From positions 816,322-880,321 of the forward strand of contig RHPI01002048.1 of the NCBI GenBank assembly GCA_009103225.1: a stretch of DNA of 64,000 bases. Reading direction: 5' to 3'. This DNA is from Chlorokybus atmophyticus. Its lineage: Eukaryota > Streptophyta > Chlorokybophyceae > Chlorokybales > Chlorokybaceae. Each line of letters begins with the position of its first letter. The stretch's first letter is position 1. Positions 33,143 to 45,873 of this stretch are shown here, in pieces. Both the position numbers and the translations under genes were made by a program. The notes under the pieces were generated by a model. The model did not search any database. It was not told the DNA's origin and saw only the letters and a program-made list of their open reading frames with translations.

Positions 33143-34160
33143 CACCATTTGCTTGCACTACTTACCGTCCAATATACTAGTTGCAATCAAGTGCTACCAT
33201 GCTCTTCTATGGGCTACCAAACGCTATAAAATGTATATACACAACACCAGCACGCCGTCGTCGCCGCTTGATATCTAGCAAGCGTTATGCCCAGTGTGAG
33301 CCCAACCAAGCATCTCACCGCCGCTGCCAGCACCAACACCATCTACTGCCACCGTCATTAGCGCCAGCATTGATGCCAGCGCCGATGGGCCGGCACACAC
33401 CACCGATCCAGCGCCTACGTTGCGGCCGTCGTCAACACCCGGCAAGCGTGCCTTTGATGCCATGGCAGGCTGCCGCCCACATGTACACTATGACCAACTT
33501 ACCTGTTGTTGAACGCGATTGAAGTTTGAGGCGGCGGCAGTGATATAAGGTTGCAGGCACGGGGGTGGCAGCAGCGGCCACCCCGCGGCGTCTATATTTG
33601 GAGAGGTGGGGGCCATTCATAGACACAGTACTACATGACACTGACGAGGCACTACAAGCGTTTGCCCCTTTTCAGATTGTCAAATCATGAGACACACTTG
33701 TACCAACTTGCAGTCTGTATTGGTTGACACAAGGTGATGTCAAATGTTGGGTAGTTTAACTCTCAGACTTTATTGTTGCTCGGCAGTCTGAACATGATTT
33801 TACTTTCAGTTAGTCAAAAATGTTTTTGTAAAAAGGGGGGGGTCTGACATATATATGAGGTGTCTGAAAGCTAAATCACATGTGAAGAGGTCTGACCATA
33901 AGACTTGTCAACATCTGACTAGCAAGTAACTCATATTAATTGCAGTAGCAAGAGTCCGACTCTCAGTCATGGCACTATATGCATTGTTAGGAACATCTGA
34001 CTATGAGGCAGCTTGGTCGCACGGTTTAGTAATTACCCAACCGGAACATCTGCAAATAAGCGTGTGTAAGTAAACAACATGTACATAAGACATTGTGACA
34101 CAGTGTTTGACGTACATGTTCAATGCACTTATGTACAAGGCAGGGTGGAGGTAGCTGTAG
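33143..34160. other. intergenic, no gene seen
   Basis: AT-rich. Contains a GC-rich block near 33560-33600 with a ggtggc...gccacc inverted repeat, and scattered copies of gtctga/catctgact around 33840-34000. No coding sequence recognised. Confidence 0.35.
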
Positions 34161-34162
34161 GG

Positions 34163-34516
34163 TCACATGCTGTCTTTGCTGCACCACAAGTCTTCTTCAA
34201 CCTCCGCGCCTTTGGCTTCATCGATCGAAGAAATGCCCATCTCTTTGCGGGCTTCCTTGATGGACGACTTTGAATCCCTTCGGCAATGGTGTGGGCGCAT
34301 TTGCAATTTGACAACTTGGCAACTTGGCTTGGTCTGCTTTGGTGTTGGGAGCTCGTGCTTGAAGGCTTGTTTTTCAATAACAGCTTTGATATTCAAATGT
34401 TGCGCATTGGTGGACACAAAGACCACCTGCGCAACGATGCGGTTGGGCTTGGCAAATGGTTTGTAACTATTCATCTTTTTGCAGACGTCCACGTAAAGCA
34501 GGCCAATGTCTGTCAC
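34163..34516 (-). pseudogene. possible CACTA transposase C-terminal relic
   Basis: A 117-codon frame with a segment (PFAKPNRIVAQVVFVSTNA) that resembles the region where plant TNP2 proteins read PF.LA.QA.QVFY. It is on the same strand as the TNP2 core relic at 36260-36768 and in the right relative place (downstream). The match is weak and the assignment tentative. Confidence 0.3.
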
Positions 34517-36259
34517 AGCCTGCTGCTGTTGCTTACACTCCGAGCGGAATCACTTGACCCGGAATATGTGTACCTACATCACAGCTAATGCAAGGTCAAA
34601 TGTCGTTGCAGCCAGAGTGTGACAACTAGACTGCGGCATATGTTGACATGATGCACGTTCTTGCCATCATACTACCAAGGAAGACAAGCTGCAAAATATC
34701 CGCTAGCACACCTCAGTGGGGCAGAGTTACACCTTTGGGTTTCGTGTCCTGTTCATTGTGTCTGAATGTCTGCTTGAAGTATGCCTCGATGCCGCAATTG
34801 TATGACAAGTAGCCCTTATCGCACCGCTGAGTGCGGAAGAGCTGCTCTTCCAAGTACATACATTTATAGCTCATATTTGCTTTAGACAACCAAGCAATAT
34901 GGCTTTGAAATTAATGCTTGACTTTGTTGCGATTGGCTTTTAGCCATATGTACTTGGTTGTTCTCGTCTGCTGCCTCCATTGTCCCCCTCTCTTATGTCA
35001 ATCCTCCGGCATAGCAATTTAAATCTGCTGGTATAACCTGCATGGCGGCATCGCAAGGCATAAAAAGCAACAATGTCGTGCAAGACTGCGCTGACTCCGA
35101 TAATGCTTGAGAGAGATACACTGCACCAATAACATGGTTGACTTAATGGTTAAGTTGTCCTAGCTCTCGCACATTGTTGGTGAAGTATAAATCAGTATGG
35201 TCCTAGTCCACCTTCTTCAACTTGACAACCCTTGATCAGTTACCACCATCTTTTGGTGTTACGAGCTGTATGCCTGCAGCAAGCCAGCAATCGAGGGCTT
35301 GGTGTGCGCTTACTATTATTTTGTTGCCTTCAAGGATGGTTGCGACACGGACTTCAGGTGCCTTTCGGCTGACAATCAATGTCCGAATGTCTTGCTGACT
35401 GCACTCCGCACCAAGCATCTACGATCATCATATTGGACCTGACTGCATGACCTCAGTGGTATGTAGCGAAAGGTGGCATATGATTGTGCAAACTAAGACT
35501 GAACAGTCGCATTTAATCAAGCACAACACTTTAATAATGTCCAGCTTCCATGCTTCCAGCGTTGCTGGGTCGGACGGCAGCCAGGGTGCTGCAACAAAGC
35601 TTAGACAATTGGATAGCCGAACCGTGTACTGCATTGCTGCTCTTCTAATCAACCGGTGATACAAACCTGCATAAGCAGTGCGCCTGTTCGTCTGTTGTTG
35701 AGCAGCAGTTTGTTTGTATCATGCCAGTATGTGGACAATGGCTGACTGTCACAGCATGACTGCGTGCATTTTATCTATGTCGTGCCAATCGTGGGTCTTG
35801 ACACAATAAGGGCCATTGCCAGGCAGAACGCCAGCTTGATGCCTTTAAGTGGGGTGCTTTGTATTTGCCCATAGCTATGTAATGTCTTACTTGTCTTGAG
35901 ATGTAAACACATACGTTATTTGTGGCTTGTGTGTCATCTCTTTGCTCTTTTGGGTTGTCTTTATCGCCGGCCACAACTCGAAATGCATCCCGCACACCAT
36001 CATCTCATATTTATTTTCATGTCGTCTCCTTGCTTGTCTTACAGTCACACACATAGCCTGTGCATGCAATTGGCTGCAGTGTGCACGTGGTCCACTAGGT
36101 GACCCAGCATGTGCTCCCAACATGACAGCTCCATGCTCGCGGTGAGGCCTTTGACATTGGAATCCTCGGTCAGATTGTCCGGCATGTCACTAGTTTTCCC
36201 TTTACGGGCAAACGCGAGGTTGAACTGCAAAAGACCACATAACTAGTCTAATTGTCACC
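34517..36259. other. probable remains of the CACTA element
   Basis: Several short minus-strand frames occur (for example near 35236-35418, 35428-35664 and 36045-36230) but none is recognisable by itself. Given the TNP2 pieces on both sides, this is most simply the decayed middle of one CACTA copy. No intact gene seen. Confidence 0.3.
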
Positions 36260-36768
36260 CCGAACATGATTCATGCTCTGGCTTTCCGACGGCTGGCATC
36301 TGACACAAGTGAAGGTGTCATACCTGGGTTTACACCCACCAACTATATGAGAGACTTCTTGAGAGAGACCAACCATGGCGGGATGTTTCAGCAGAACACA
36401 GATACTGGCTATATGAATCAAGAACTCTATGTCGCGGGACCACGCTCAAATGGCCATGGGTTTGCCCCCTCGGTGGTGAACCTTAAGCGCAAGTAATTCG
36501 CCTTGGCATTGAACTCAAGGTACCTCAACTCAATGTCCCTCCATATGGGGGAGTCGTGCATGGACGTCATGCACCCATCGGTTGAGCGGTAGGTTGCATG
36601 AAAACCAAACAGCTGCGCCCACATACAGAGTCTGAAGGTGCGCTTGATCCGAGGGATCAACGAGAAGCAGCGCAAAACCCACGGCTTGCGCTTGTTCTTG
36701 TCCTTATTCCGGGACCTAGGTGCATTGCACTCCGGAAATGAGTTGCATCGACTTGCAATCGTTTTCAT
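36260..36768 (-). pseudogene. CACTA (En/Spm) TNP2-type transposase relic
   Basis: The minus-strand frame reads CNAPRSRNKDKNKRKPWVLR, then FSLIPRIKRTFR, STDGCMTSMHDSPIW, FNAKANYLRLRFTTEGANPW and, after stops, a NIPPWLVSLKKSLI segment. This follows the TNP2/Transposase_21 order as I know it: C..C..R...., kvLryFpLiPRLkRly, tdDG.mrHPaD...W, fa.d.RNvRLgLatDGfNPf, NLPPWL..k..y..L. At least one stop falls between the NPW and PPW motifs, so the copy is dead. Typical CACTA termini (CACTA...) were not located. Confidence 0.75.
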
Positions 36769-39236
36769 ATATCATATCTATCCTTGCACACTCTAGCTTC
36801 ATGTATGGCAACCTCAACTTGCTAAAGGGTTGACAAAAACGTGTTTGGAGGTTGGCAGCGAGTTGGGCTTGGGCAAATCAAATTCGTGCGAGACTCGCAG
36901 TAGAGAGTCCAATGATACCTCGCTCTTGCAATGCCTTGTAGCCAAGTCGAGCAACATCAAATATATGACCAAGGTTGTCACTGCTGCCTTCATATGATGG
37001 CTCGTGCTCCAGCTGCGAGGGGTCTTCTCAAAGGTGTCTCTGTCATTGTTGTACTTTAACTATGGTTCCTTCTCCGAGAGCAAGCCTAGCCAAGCAATTG
37101 CGCACATAGTGAACAAACTGCAACCACATAACAAGTATGGCAAACTTGGCGTATAGACAAATGCATGTGTTGGCATTCATCTCTCCTCAAGAGCTGTGCA
37201 AATGTGCAAACTACAAGATGCATTGTAGTCCTGCATGACTTCTACACGCGCACTCAGCGTGTGATGACTAATCGTTTGGGATGCCATCATCAACGTCATT
37301 GGAAAAGTCAGAGGGAGCAACGCTGCTCGAGGATGGTGGCCGTGTAGAACATCCACTCATTATCATCTTCCTGATCGCGATGCAGACCCTGGCTGTTATT
37401 AATGCCGAGTATTGCATGCTCCTTCTGCAATGTTGCTATGCATTTGGAGGCGAGTGTGTGGTAAGGCATGCATTGCACAACACGCAGCATGATGCAAAAG
37501 ATCAACCATCAATTACTATTACACCAAGTAGTAATATTGCACGCAGCGTCTGTGTGCATTATTGCATTAGTGTACTGAAACACAACTTTACATTTCCCAT
37601 CGCCTCTGTCAACTATTGCCAATACCAGGCGACCGATTTGGCTGACGCCTACTCGTGTCACAAGTAGTGTATGAATCGGCGCAGCTTGGTCGTCCTTTTA
37701 CCCGCTGGCGCGCTGCATTGACTGGCGCCTCAATGCCGACCACCTCGTCTTGGTCTCCCCACTTGCGACGAGTGCAGCAATGTTCGCTTCATATATTGGC
37801 ATGACTTCCTTGCCATTGCATCTTCAAGATGGGCATGGTACTCAGTTTGGGGTCCGCCCACCTGCACCTGCGCATAAAGCACCTGCGCATCCAAGTATAT
37901 CAAATGTATTCCTTATGATGCCGACGTGCACTTAAAGCACGCATGTTACAAGGCCATGCTACTTGTAATGTAATGGTGCTCGTGCCTTGTCACTTGTGAG
38001 TTGGTCCAATCAACAACCCTCTCACCAAATTACGATATTCACACCTGAACCTTGCCCCCTTTGCCAAGCACACACGCGCGCCCCGCAACTCGTGCACGCA
38101 CGCGCACACGCTCGAAGCTACATACCGACTTGTGCAGCGCCTTCAATTGTCACATAAGCGAGCACACCCTGGTGGACACACGCTTTAGCAGCCTTTGCTA
38201 ACCACTACCAGGCTTGCACACACAAAAATAAGGAGCTAAAGATTGTATTGCATGTTGTGTATACCTACCAGTCTGCACATGCTATTGTTTAGACGATTTT
38301 CGTGCTACACAAACTGGATGCAAAGATGTTATTGCAGATTCTTGTAGTATACTTCTAGCCCTTTTGCGCATTAAAGGTCTCTTAATTAGGTGCTCATATG
38401 GTCAAGTTATACTACTTGGCGCCACGCCCTTCCAAAAGTCTAGTTGAGCCCTTCTCGACACGTCCTCCATTTTCTAGCATCTTTTTGACTAGTCAAAGGG
38501 CCCTGGGTAATAGCCGCGACAACCTCATACCTTGCCGATATTTCCTCAAGTCATAAAAACATGGTGCTCGATAATTGGACCAAAACAGGTCATACACATG
38601 AAACTTGCCTCTACTGTTCCACTATCAAAGCACCGCAGCAACCCACAAGGTTACCAGTCCTTTGACAGTTAAGAACCTTATAGCAAACACTGACGCAGCG
38701 AATCAGTGGTTGCTCCCTTCCAGCAGCACCCCCAACACCACAGTTGCCGCCGCAGTTTTCCAAGTGCAGCCGTGCTGTGAAAGAAGCATTCACGCCGCGA
38801 CGCCGTTACTTTATCGCACGCATAAGGCTGCGAGCAACACCGCCGATGCCATTACAGCCGCCAACACATATGCTAAAAGACACATGGCATCTGGCAACGA
38901 TACACAATTGCTACTACTGTCCTTGTGCTACCGCCGCACTTGCCGGTCTGCAGCTGAACCAGGCCATGTGTGCGTGCAAGTGTGTATAAAGGGGTGGATG
39001 CACTTTCAACCACTCGGTGCCAATTTGCGATAGGGCATCAATAGTCACCATTGCACTTGCCCATTGCAGATCCCATGAGCCGCATGTCATATAATACCGC
39101 GTTCACAGCCCGTTACTGAGCACATTGGCAGGATAAACTGCGCCATAGTATGGTTCCATCCTGGCCCTTGATCACCATAGCCAATTCTTATCTCCGATGT
39201 TCAAGACTGAACGAATAGACCGCCTTCAATGCTTTC
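36769..39236. other. AT-rich transposon-bordered spacer, no gene recognised
   Basis: Contains open frames of up to 142 codons (38605-39033 +) that show no family motif. Upstream parts of the CACTA relic may lie in 36770-37300. Nothing else can be supported. Confidence 0.3.
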
Positions 39237-39595
39237 TGTTAAGAGCTAGTGATGCGCCTAGTGTGTGTATTTGCCTCTTACATACAAGTGTGCACACACT
39301 AAGGACAAGTGCAGCAAGCACGCCAACTATGGAAACAAAGTGCGACCCACTGTATTAAGCAGTATACAGTGTCTTATATACTATGCTAGCAAGCACTAGT
39401 CAACTCTAGTCAACTCTGGTCAAAGTCAACACCAATCAACATTGGTTAACGGTCAAAGTGAAAGTTGACCATGGTTGACCATAACTGCCGTAACTACGGT
39501 AACTCTCACAACTCCCGTAACGATTTAGCTGATCGCACCATCTACATGTAGGCGCCGCCTATACATGTACTTTCTACAACCTATAACATTTAACA
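39237..39595 (-). repeat. solo LTR of the gag-only family
   Basis: 359 bp, TGTTAAGAGCTAGTG...AACATTTAACA on the plus strand; TG/CA ends, the TATATA box and the gtcaa and cgtaact arrays of this family are present. No internal sequence adjoins either end. No clear 5-bp target duplication (ctttc versus gctat), so it is old or rearranged. Confidence 0.85.
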
Positions 39596-41041
39596 GCTAT
39601 GTTCGCACATTGAACATGCTGTCATAATGTACTGTTATTGCAGCATGAGATGAACAAGTTGGTCAATGCATACATGGACAGAGGCCTAACACTGAGCAAG
39701 GATTGCAGCAGCTTGGTGGAAGTGGTGCTCAGGTGAGTTTAACATGCGATTGCAACACCTAAGCTCTCAAAAAAAAGCTTTACTCATGCTCTGTTGGCCT
39801 GATGCCACCTCAGGTCCATTTGCCGCAATTTTTGAAGAAGACACTGAAGCAAGTGCGAGCTGCTCCCGTATGTCATATCAATGTACCGAGTGGTGCTTAG
39901 CACACAAGTTGTATGGCTTGACTTCCTCTTAATTGGAGTTGTACGTCCTTGTGCTTGTGCATGAGTGTGCGGTGTCTACAAGCACGTAGGTGAGTAGCAA
40001 TGTTTAATTGGTATGGGCGCCATACTACAATTGCATCGCTTGCAATTATTGGCGTGTGCACCAGCTGCATTATGCATGTGTGGCTTGCATGCACAGCATG
40101 GTACAGTCTCATGCTGTTGTTGCATAGCCGTTGGTAGTTTAAATTGCTGCCTAGTACCGTGCATACGTGTCCATAGAAGGTGTGGGCCTTGTTTACGCTT
40201 AGACTGTGTGCTTTATGCGCATTTTGCTGCCATGAGTGGCCTTGTTTATGCACTTGCTTGCTGCACTTGCTGCGCATATGTGCACGTGTGTATTGGCAAG
40301 CGTGCGCATGCGTGCATATAATATGCGGCTATTCTAGCTGCACGCACACTTGCTTGCTCAACATAGGCCATGTTCCATGTATATTAAACATTGGTTGTGT
40401 GCGTTTAAAGTTTGTGGGTGCTTCGCAAAAACGGTTGCATAATGTTGCACTAGATGCGCGAGTGCTTACGTTGCAGCTGTAGCGGTGACACCGTGTGGTG
40501 GTAGTCCAACCCATAGTTTGATGGCTGAGTAGCTCCGTGCAGCACGTGAGGAGGTATTTTGTGTTGAAATTGGTGTCATAACCCCTCCATAATCGATAGC
40601 TATGGTAGTCACAATGTGTGAGCAAGTAGCCATTGAAGGTTGCAACAAGTTGTTGTATAAACATGAGGCGGACATTGCATGTTTACATTTGCTAAGAGTT
40701 GACCATTCAGTGTGACATGTTGATGCGTCTGTACATATAATGCAACATGGCCTTAAGTGTAGCCATAAGGCTATCGCTATTGCTTACGCATGCTCTCGTA
40801 TATGAGGGGCATGACCAAAGCAAAAAGCCATGCCATACGGCATGCAACAGGGATTGCCATTGAGTAGTTGCTTCATTGACCTTATCATACATGAGCAACG
40901 AGCTCATGATGACTTGATGTTCCATTCATCTTAATGCTAGTAGAATGAAAGTGGGGAGGAGCAACACTTGTTGTTAAGTCTGAAAAGTATCTCTATTAAG
41001 AGAGGTATGCAAGTTGCTACTAAAGTGGCTAGGTCCACATT
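39596..41041. other. spacer between solo LTR and array
   Basis: An exon-like segment at 39644-39732 (tattgcag, open frame HEMNKLVNAYMDRGLTLSKD, then a GT) has splice-like borders but I cannot attach it to a gene. Otherwise no signal. Confidence 0.3.
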
Positions 41042-42029
41042 GTTGAGAATTAATGATGCACTTAGTGTGTGTGCATGTGCCTCGCACATACAATTATGCA
41101 CACTTTAAGGATAAGTGCAACAAGCACGCCACTTATAAGAATAATGTGTGACCCATAGTATAAAGCAGCCTACAGTTTCTTATATACTATGCTACTAAGC
41201 ACTAGTCAACTCTAGTCAAAGTCAACACTATTTAGCAGTAGTTAATGGTTGAAGACGACGATCATAATCAAAGGTGACCACGGTTAACCATAACTCCTAT
41301 ATCTCTTGTAACTCCCGTTTCTATGAAGGTTAAACTGATCACACCAACTACATACAGGCGCCGCCTATACATGTACTTACAACAATCTATAGCTTTTAAC
41401 ACTCCCATACGAGCAGCTTGACCTTGAACTCTAAGTTTTTCTTGCAAGCTTACTCGCATTAACTTATTCGACTCAACACTCTCACGGATGTGTTGCTCCC
41501 ACTCCATAACACCATCTTTCCTCACGTGCTGCCAGCAGGACTACAAGGTTTAAATACTCCTTGTTTCCTCTTCATAGTTGTCGCATCAGGTTTTACCACG
41601 CCACGCTTGACATTGCTCAGGTGGTTTCAAAGACTCTTTCAATGGCAACCTATGCTATACATTACATGGAGTTCTCTACCATAGCAATTCTGCACCAGAG
41701 TGTAGGCCATGTAAGGGTTGAACAGACCCTTCTACTAAAGGCAGCACCCCTCCCATCTCTTGTTAGCTAGCTATACAACTCAGTCCTTGTATGCCAATCA
41801 AGTGAAGTGCTCTAACCAGTATCGCACACCTATGTGCCACCAAACAACTCCACAATAATGCAACCTCTAATGTATGAAGCTCTACACCAACAACTACTCA
41901 TGGGCTAGCAGTAACTCTCACAGACCTTTCTTTTTGCGACCTTCGTCTATGCATGTCCTTCACGCGCGCTTGCAGTGGGAGAGGGCGGACAGACACCATC
42001 CACTACAACTCCTTGAGGTCGTCATCAAT

Positions 42030-42816
42030 TTTAGGAGGCAATCGCCAACGTGGCATGCTCCTCTTTGGTTGCCTCATTGTGGATCCTTTTCTGGCGCGCG
42101 CCAATGAAGTGGGCCTTCATCTTGCAGTAGTGACACTCTTTGCCATATGATGGCTTCCCACCACCTGCTTTGCTCCTGCTTCGTGTGTGTTGAGAACTTT
42201 AATCAGCAAGTGCGACAGGTTATCCACCATTTCTCTATCCCGTGAACATCCAACTTGCCCTCCACAGCTAGCAGCTTGGGCACTACATCAGCAAACTTAA
42301 AACCACTTTGAGAACTCCAACACAATCACTAGCGTAGCAAAGCTCTTTTATAAGCCAGCTAAGACTGCCCACATCACCTCTTCTTCCTTCCCCCATTGTA
42401 GCCCACTGCTGCAAGGTCTTGCCAAAGCTCCCTTGCACGCGATATATACTACTGGACTGGCTCCTTGTGCTCCATCTTTGAAGATGTCAGCTCGCGTCTT
42501 AGCTGCGACTTGCGCAAGTTGTTGTTGGCCTTAAAGAGGGTGTTGAAGACCTCCCACGCCTCACGTCCAGTCTTGCAATCCGTAATAAGAGGGAGATGGA
42601 AGTCTTGTATGTGCAAGCCTATCAGCGCAAAAGCTAATTGTGAGTTCTCTGTGTAGGTATTAGTGTCACATGTCCTTGGCCGCAATGATGTGGAGGAGGT
42701 GGGGTCGACAAAACTCTAGAGCTCTTGCGGATCAGCATCAACTTCATCTTTGACAACCATGAAGCATTGTTGTGTAGATCAAGGGACTCGATGGGCATCC
42801 TATCTATGTCAGCTAT
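42030..42816 (-). pseudogene. gag of left unit, array A (decayed)
   Basis: Homologous along its length to the intact 261-codon gag at 50581, but the start codon is ATA, and frameshifts and stops break it; the longest remaining frame covers codons equivalent to about 45-120 (FALIGLHIQDFHLPLITDCK). The oldest gag in the window judging by divergence. Confidence 0.8.
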
Positions 42817-43981
42817 TGCTTGCTACACAATAGTGCAGCTCACCCTATCCCCAAGAACACTCCACTAACATGCGCCTATGCTCAACACTTTCCCTCACTA
42901 GCTTAAGCAATCTCATAAGCAAGTGTGGGCCCATAACCTGGTAAGAACTACTGATGCGCCGTGTGTGTGTGTGTATGTGCATCTCACATATAAGTGTGCG
43001 CACACTAGGGACAAGTGCAGCAAGCACGCCAACTGTAAAGACAATGTGCGACCCATTATAATAAGTAGTATACCGTATCTTATATACTATGCTACTAAGC
43101 ACTAGTCAACCCTTTGTCAACACTAGTCAACACTAGTCAATGGTCAAAGTCAACAGTCATAATGAAAGTTGACCATGGTTGACCATAATGGCGGTTGACC
43201 ATAATTGCTATAATTGTTATAACTCTCGTAATTCCCGTAGCTATCAAGGTTAAGCTCATCATACCAACTATATGTAGGCGCCGCCTACGCATGTACCTTC
43301 AACAACTTATAATCTTTAACACTCCAATGTGAGCAGCTTTACCTTGGATTCTAAATTGTTTTTTGCAAGCTTACCAACATCAATCTACTCCATTTAACAA
43401 GCCTGTGGGAGCAACACTCTCATGGATGTGTTGCTCCCACAGACTTGATGCTTGTCCATATGACATCATCCTTCTCCTCATGCTGCCGGCAGGGCTACAA
43501 GGTTCCAATACTCCTCGGTTCTTCCTCGTAATTATTGCATCAGGCTCCACCACGCCATTCCTAACATTGCTCAAGTGGTTTTGACACTCCTTCAATGCCA
43601 AACCATGCTATAAACTACACTAAATTCTTCACCTTAGCGATGCTGTACCAGAGTGTAAGCCGTACAAGGTTGATCAGGGTTGATCTACCAAGGAAAGCAC
43701 CCCTCCCATCTCCTGATAGCTAGCTATACGGTTTATTCCTTGCATGCAATTTAAGTAAAGTGCTATACTCGGCACCGCACATCCATACATACTACCGAAA
43801 TCAACTCCATAGCAACACAACCTATATTTTATGCAGCTCAACACTAGCAACTACTCATAGGCTAGCAGTAACTTTCTCAGACCTTTGTGTCTACGACCTC
43901 CATCAACGCATGTTTTTCACGCCCCCTTGCAGTGGGATAGGACAGATGAACACCATACATTGCAATTCCTTGAGGTCCTCA

Positions 43982-44773
43982 TTAATGCTGAAAAGTGATC
44001 GCCATCGGGGCATGCTCCTCCTTTGTTGCCTCACCGTGGATCCTGTTTTGGCACTCGCGAATGAAGTGGCCCTTCATCTTGCAATAGTGACACTCTTTGT
44101 CACATAATGGCTTCCCACCACCTGCTTTGCTCCTGCTTCGTGTGTGTTGAGAAGATAAGGCAGCAAGTGCGATAGGTTCTTCACCATTCTCTATCTCCTG
44201 AACATCCAACTTGCCTTCCACAACTAGCAGCTTAGGCACTACATTAGCAAACTTTCAAACCACATCTGAGGACTCCAACACAGTCACTAGCGTAGCAAAG
44301 CTCTTTCCTAAGCCAGCTAAGACTGCCCACATCACCTCCTCTTCCTTCACATCGTGGCCCACTGCTGCAAGGTCTTGCCAAAGCTCCCTTGCACGTGATA
44401 TGTACTTCTGGATTGGCTCTTTGTGCTCCATCTTCAGAAGTGTCAGCTTGCGTCTCAGCTGCAACTTGCGCGAGTTGCTGTTGGCCTTGAAGAGGGTGTC
44501 GAAGACTTCCCACGCTTCACGTCCAGTCTTACAATCCGCAATAAGAGGGAGATGGAAGTCTTTGACGTGCAAGCCTATCAGCGCAAAAGCTGATTGTGAG
44601 TTCTCTCTCCAAGTACCAGTGTCACCTGTTCTTGGCCGCAATGATGTGGAGGAGGTGGGATCGACAAAACTCCAGAGCTTCTTGCGGATCGGCACCAACT
44701 TCATCTTCAGCGACCATGAAGCGTAGTTGTGCAGATCAAGGGACTCGATGGGCATCCTATCTGTGTCAGCCAT
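43982..44773 (-). pseudogene. gag of right unit, array A (one premature stop)
   Basis: Starts MADTDRMPIESLDLHNYASW and stays open for 172 codons to a TGA at a codon that is TTG in the intact copy, then continues in frame to the zinc knuckle CHYCKMKGHFIREC. With this single nonsense change the product would lose its nucleic-acid-binding end. Confidence 0.85.
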
Positions 44774-45261
44774 TGCTTGCTACACAATAGTACAACTCAC
44801 CCTCTCCCCAAGAACACTCTACTAGTAGGCGCCTATGCTCAACAATTTCTTTCACTAGCACAAGCAATCACACAAGCGAGTGTGGGCCCATAACCTGTTG
44901 AGAACTAGTGATGCGCCTAGCGTGTGCCTAGGAGGCAAATAGACAAGTGCAGCAAGCACGCCAACTAAAGAGACAATGTGCGACCCACTGTATTAAGCAG
45001 TATACAGTGTCTTATATGCTATGCTACTAAGCACCAATCAACTCTAGTCAATTCTGGTCAAAGTCGACACTAGTCAGCACTGGTCAATGGTCAAAGTCAA
45101 CGGTCAGAGTCAAAGTTGACCATAATTGACCATAACTGCCGTAACTGCCGTAACTCTCCTAACTCTCGTAACTCCCATAACTATAAAGGTTAAGCTGATC
45201 GTACCAACTACATGTAGGCGCCACTTATACTTGTACTTTCAACAAGCTATAACATTCAACA

Positions 45262-45873
45262 GTTAATCACCAACCCGCACAATGCTGCATCCGCTGTCAC
45301 CACGGCCAGCGTAGAGGCATGCTCACCCTTTGAGCTGGCAGCAAATAGGAAGTCACCGATATATGGCAGAACGCTAATGCCTTGTATACGCCAATGGCGG
45401 ACCAATTGCTTTATTACATTTGTGAACACAAAGCACGCCGTGCTCATCCTTAATGGCAACGAGCAAAAGTTGTACACTTTGCCCGCGATCGAGAACTATA
45501 AATAGCCCTGGAAGGCGGGTTGTATGTCCATTTATTGGTATCCGGACTTTAAGTCTGTGGAGAACAACCAGTCCTCGGTCTGCAGCAAGTCCGTGATGCT
45601 GCGTACATCTTCATACTTGAACGGCGCGCTCACCAAGTAGGAGTTAACACAGCGCAAGTTTATAGTTAGGCGCAGCTTGCGGCCATCATTGACCACAATG
45701 AGTGGGGATTTTACACACACTTGTGCGGCCCCACTATGCACTAGATTAGCAATGGCAGCCGCAGTAAAGTCCGCATACTCATGCACACCCTTGTGGTTGG
45801 TCAATGCCCACTCCGAGGGTAGGTGAGCAGCCCATGGTAGTTCGTACCCGTATTCCACCCATGAGAGCACCAT
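45262..45873 (-). pseudogene. DIRS-like reverse transcriptase relic
   Basis: The frame reads GRKLRLTINLRCVNSYLV, FKYEDVRSITDLLQ, WLFSTDLKSGYQ, then two in-frame stops, then GKVYNFCSLPLRMSTACFVF, VRHWRIQGISVLPYIGDFLF. The KFKYED..., FSFDLKSGYHHVDI and STACYVFTK..RPLVRYWR spacing is that of DIRS-type reverse transcriptases. The catalytic YIDD-type motif reads YIGD, so the first essential aspartate is changed. The frame is cut at 45261 by the neighbouring LTR. Dead copy. Confidence 0.7.

Larger units (their letters stand above)
41042..45261 (-). mobile_element. gag-only LTR retrotransposon array A (LTR-int-LTR-int-LTR)
   Basis: Three LTRs at 41042-41401, 42939-43321 and 44896-45261 separate two internal regions (41402-42938 and 43322-44895), all in minus orientation. 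The middle LTR serves both as 5' LTR of the left unit and 3' LTR of the right unit. Each internal region has, next to its right LTR, the primer-binding site gtgtgggcccataacc and the gag start, and next to its left LTR the same 3' region and polypurine tract. No protease, integrase, reverse transcriptase or RNase H sequence is present. The right-hand LTR has lost about 25 bp near its start. The array abuts the DIRS-like RT relic. Confidence 0.85.

Noticed and set aside
38605-39033. 142-codon plus-strand frame as a gene
   Set aside because: Ala/Thr-rich, no motif, no splice partner, in transposon-dense DNA; kept only as part of the spacer description.
39380-39540. Arrays of gtcaac and cgtaact repeats considered as CRISPR-like or satellite arrays
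   Set aside because: Units are only 5-9 bp with no spacers, and they recur at a fixed place inside LTRs with TG/CA ends, TATA box and primer sites. They are LTR promoter arrays.
45478-45540. TAA and TAG inside the RT frame read as glutamine codons (variant genetic code)
   Set aside because: Host genes in the window end normally with TAG (ERD2, NDK), TAA (NAA35) and TGA (TPK1, POT1), and the same RT has lost a catalytic Asp; decay explains the stops.
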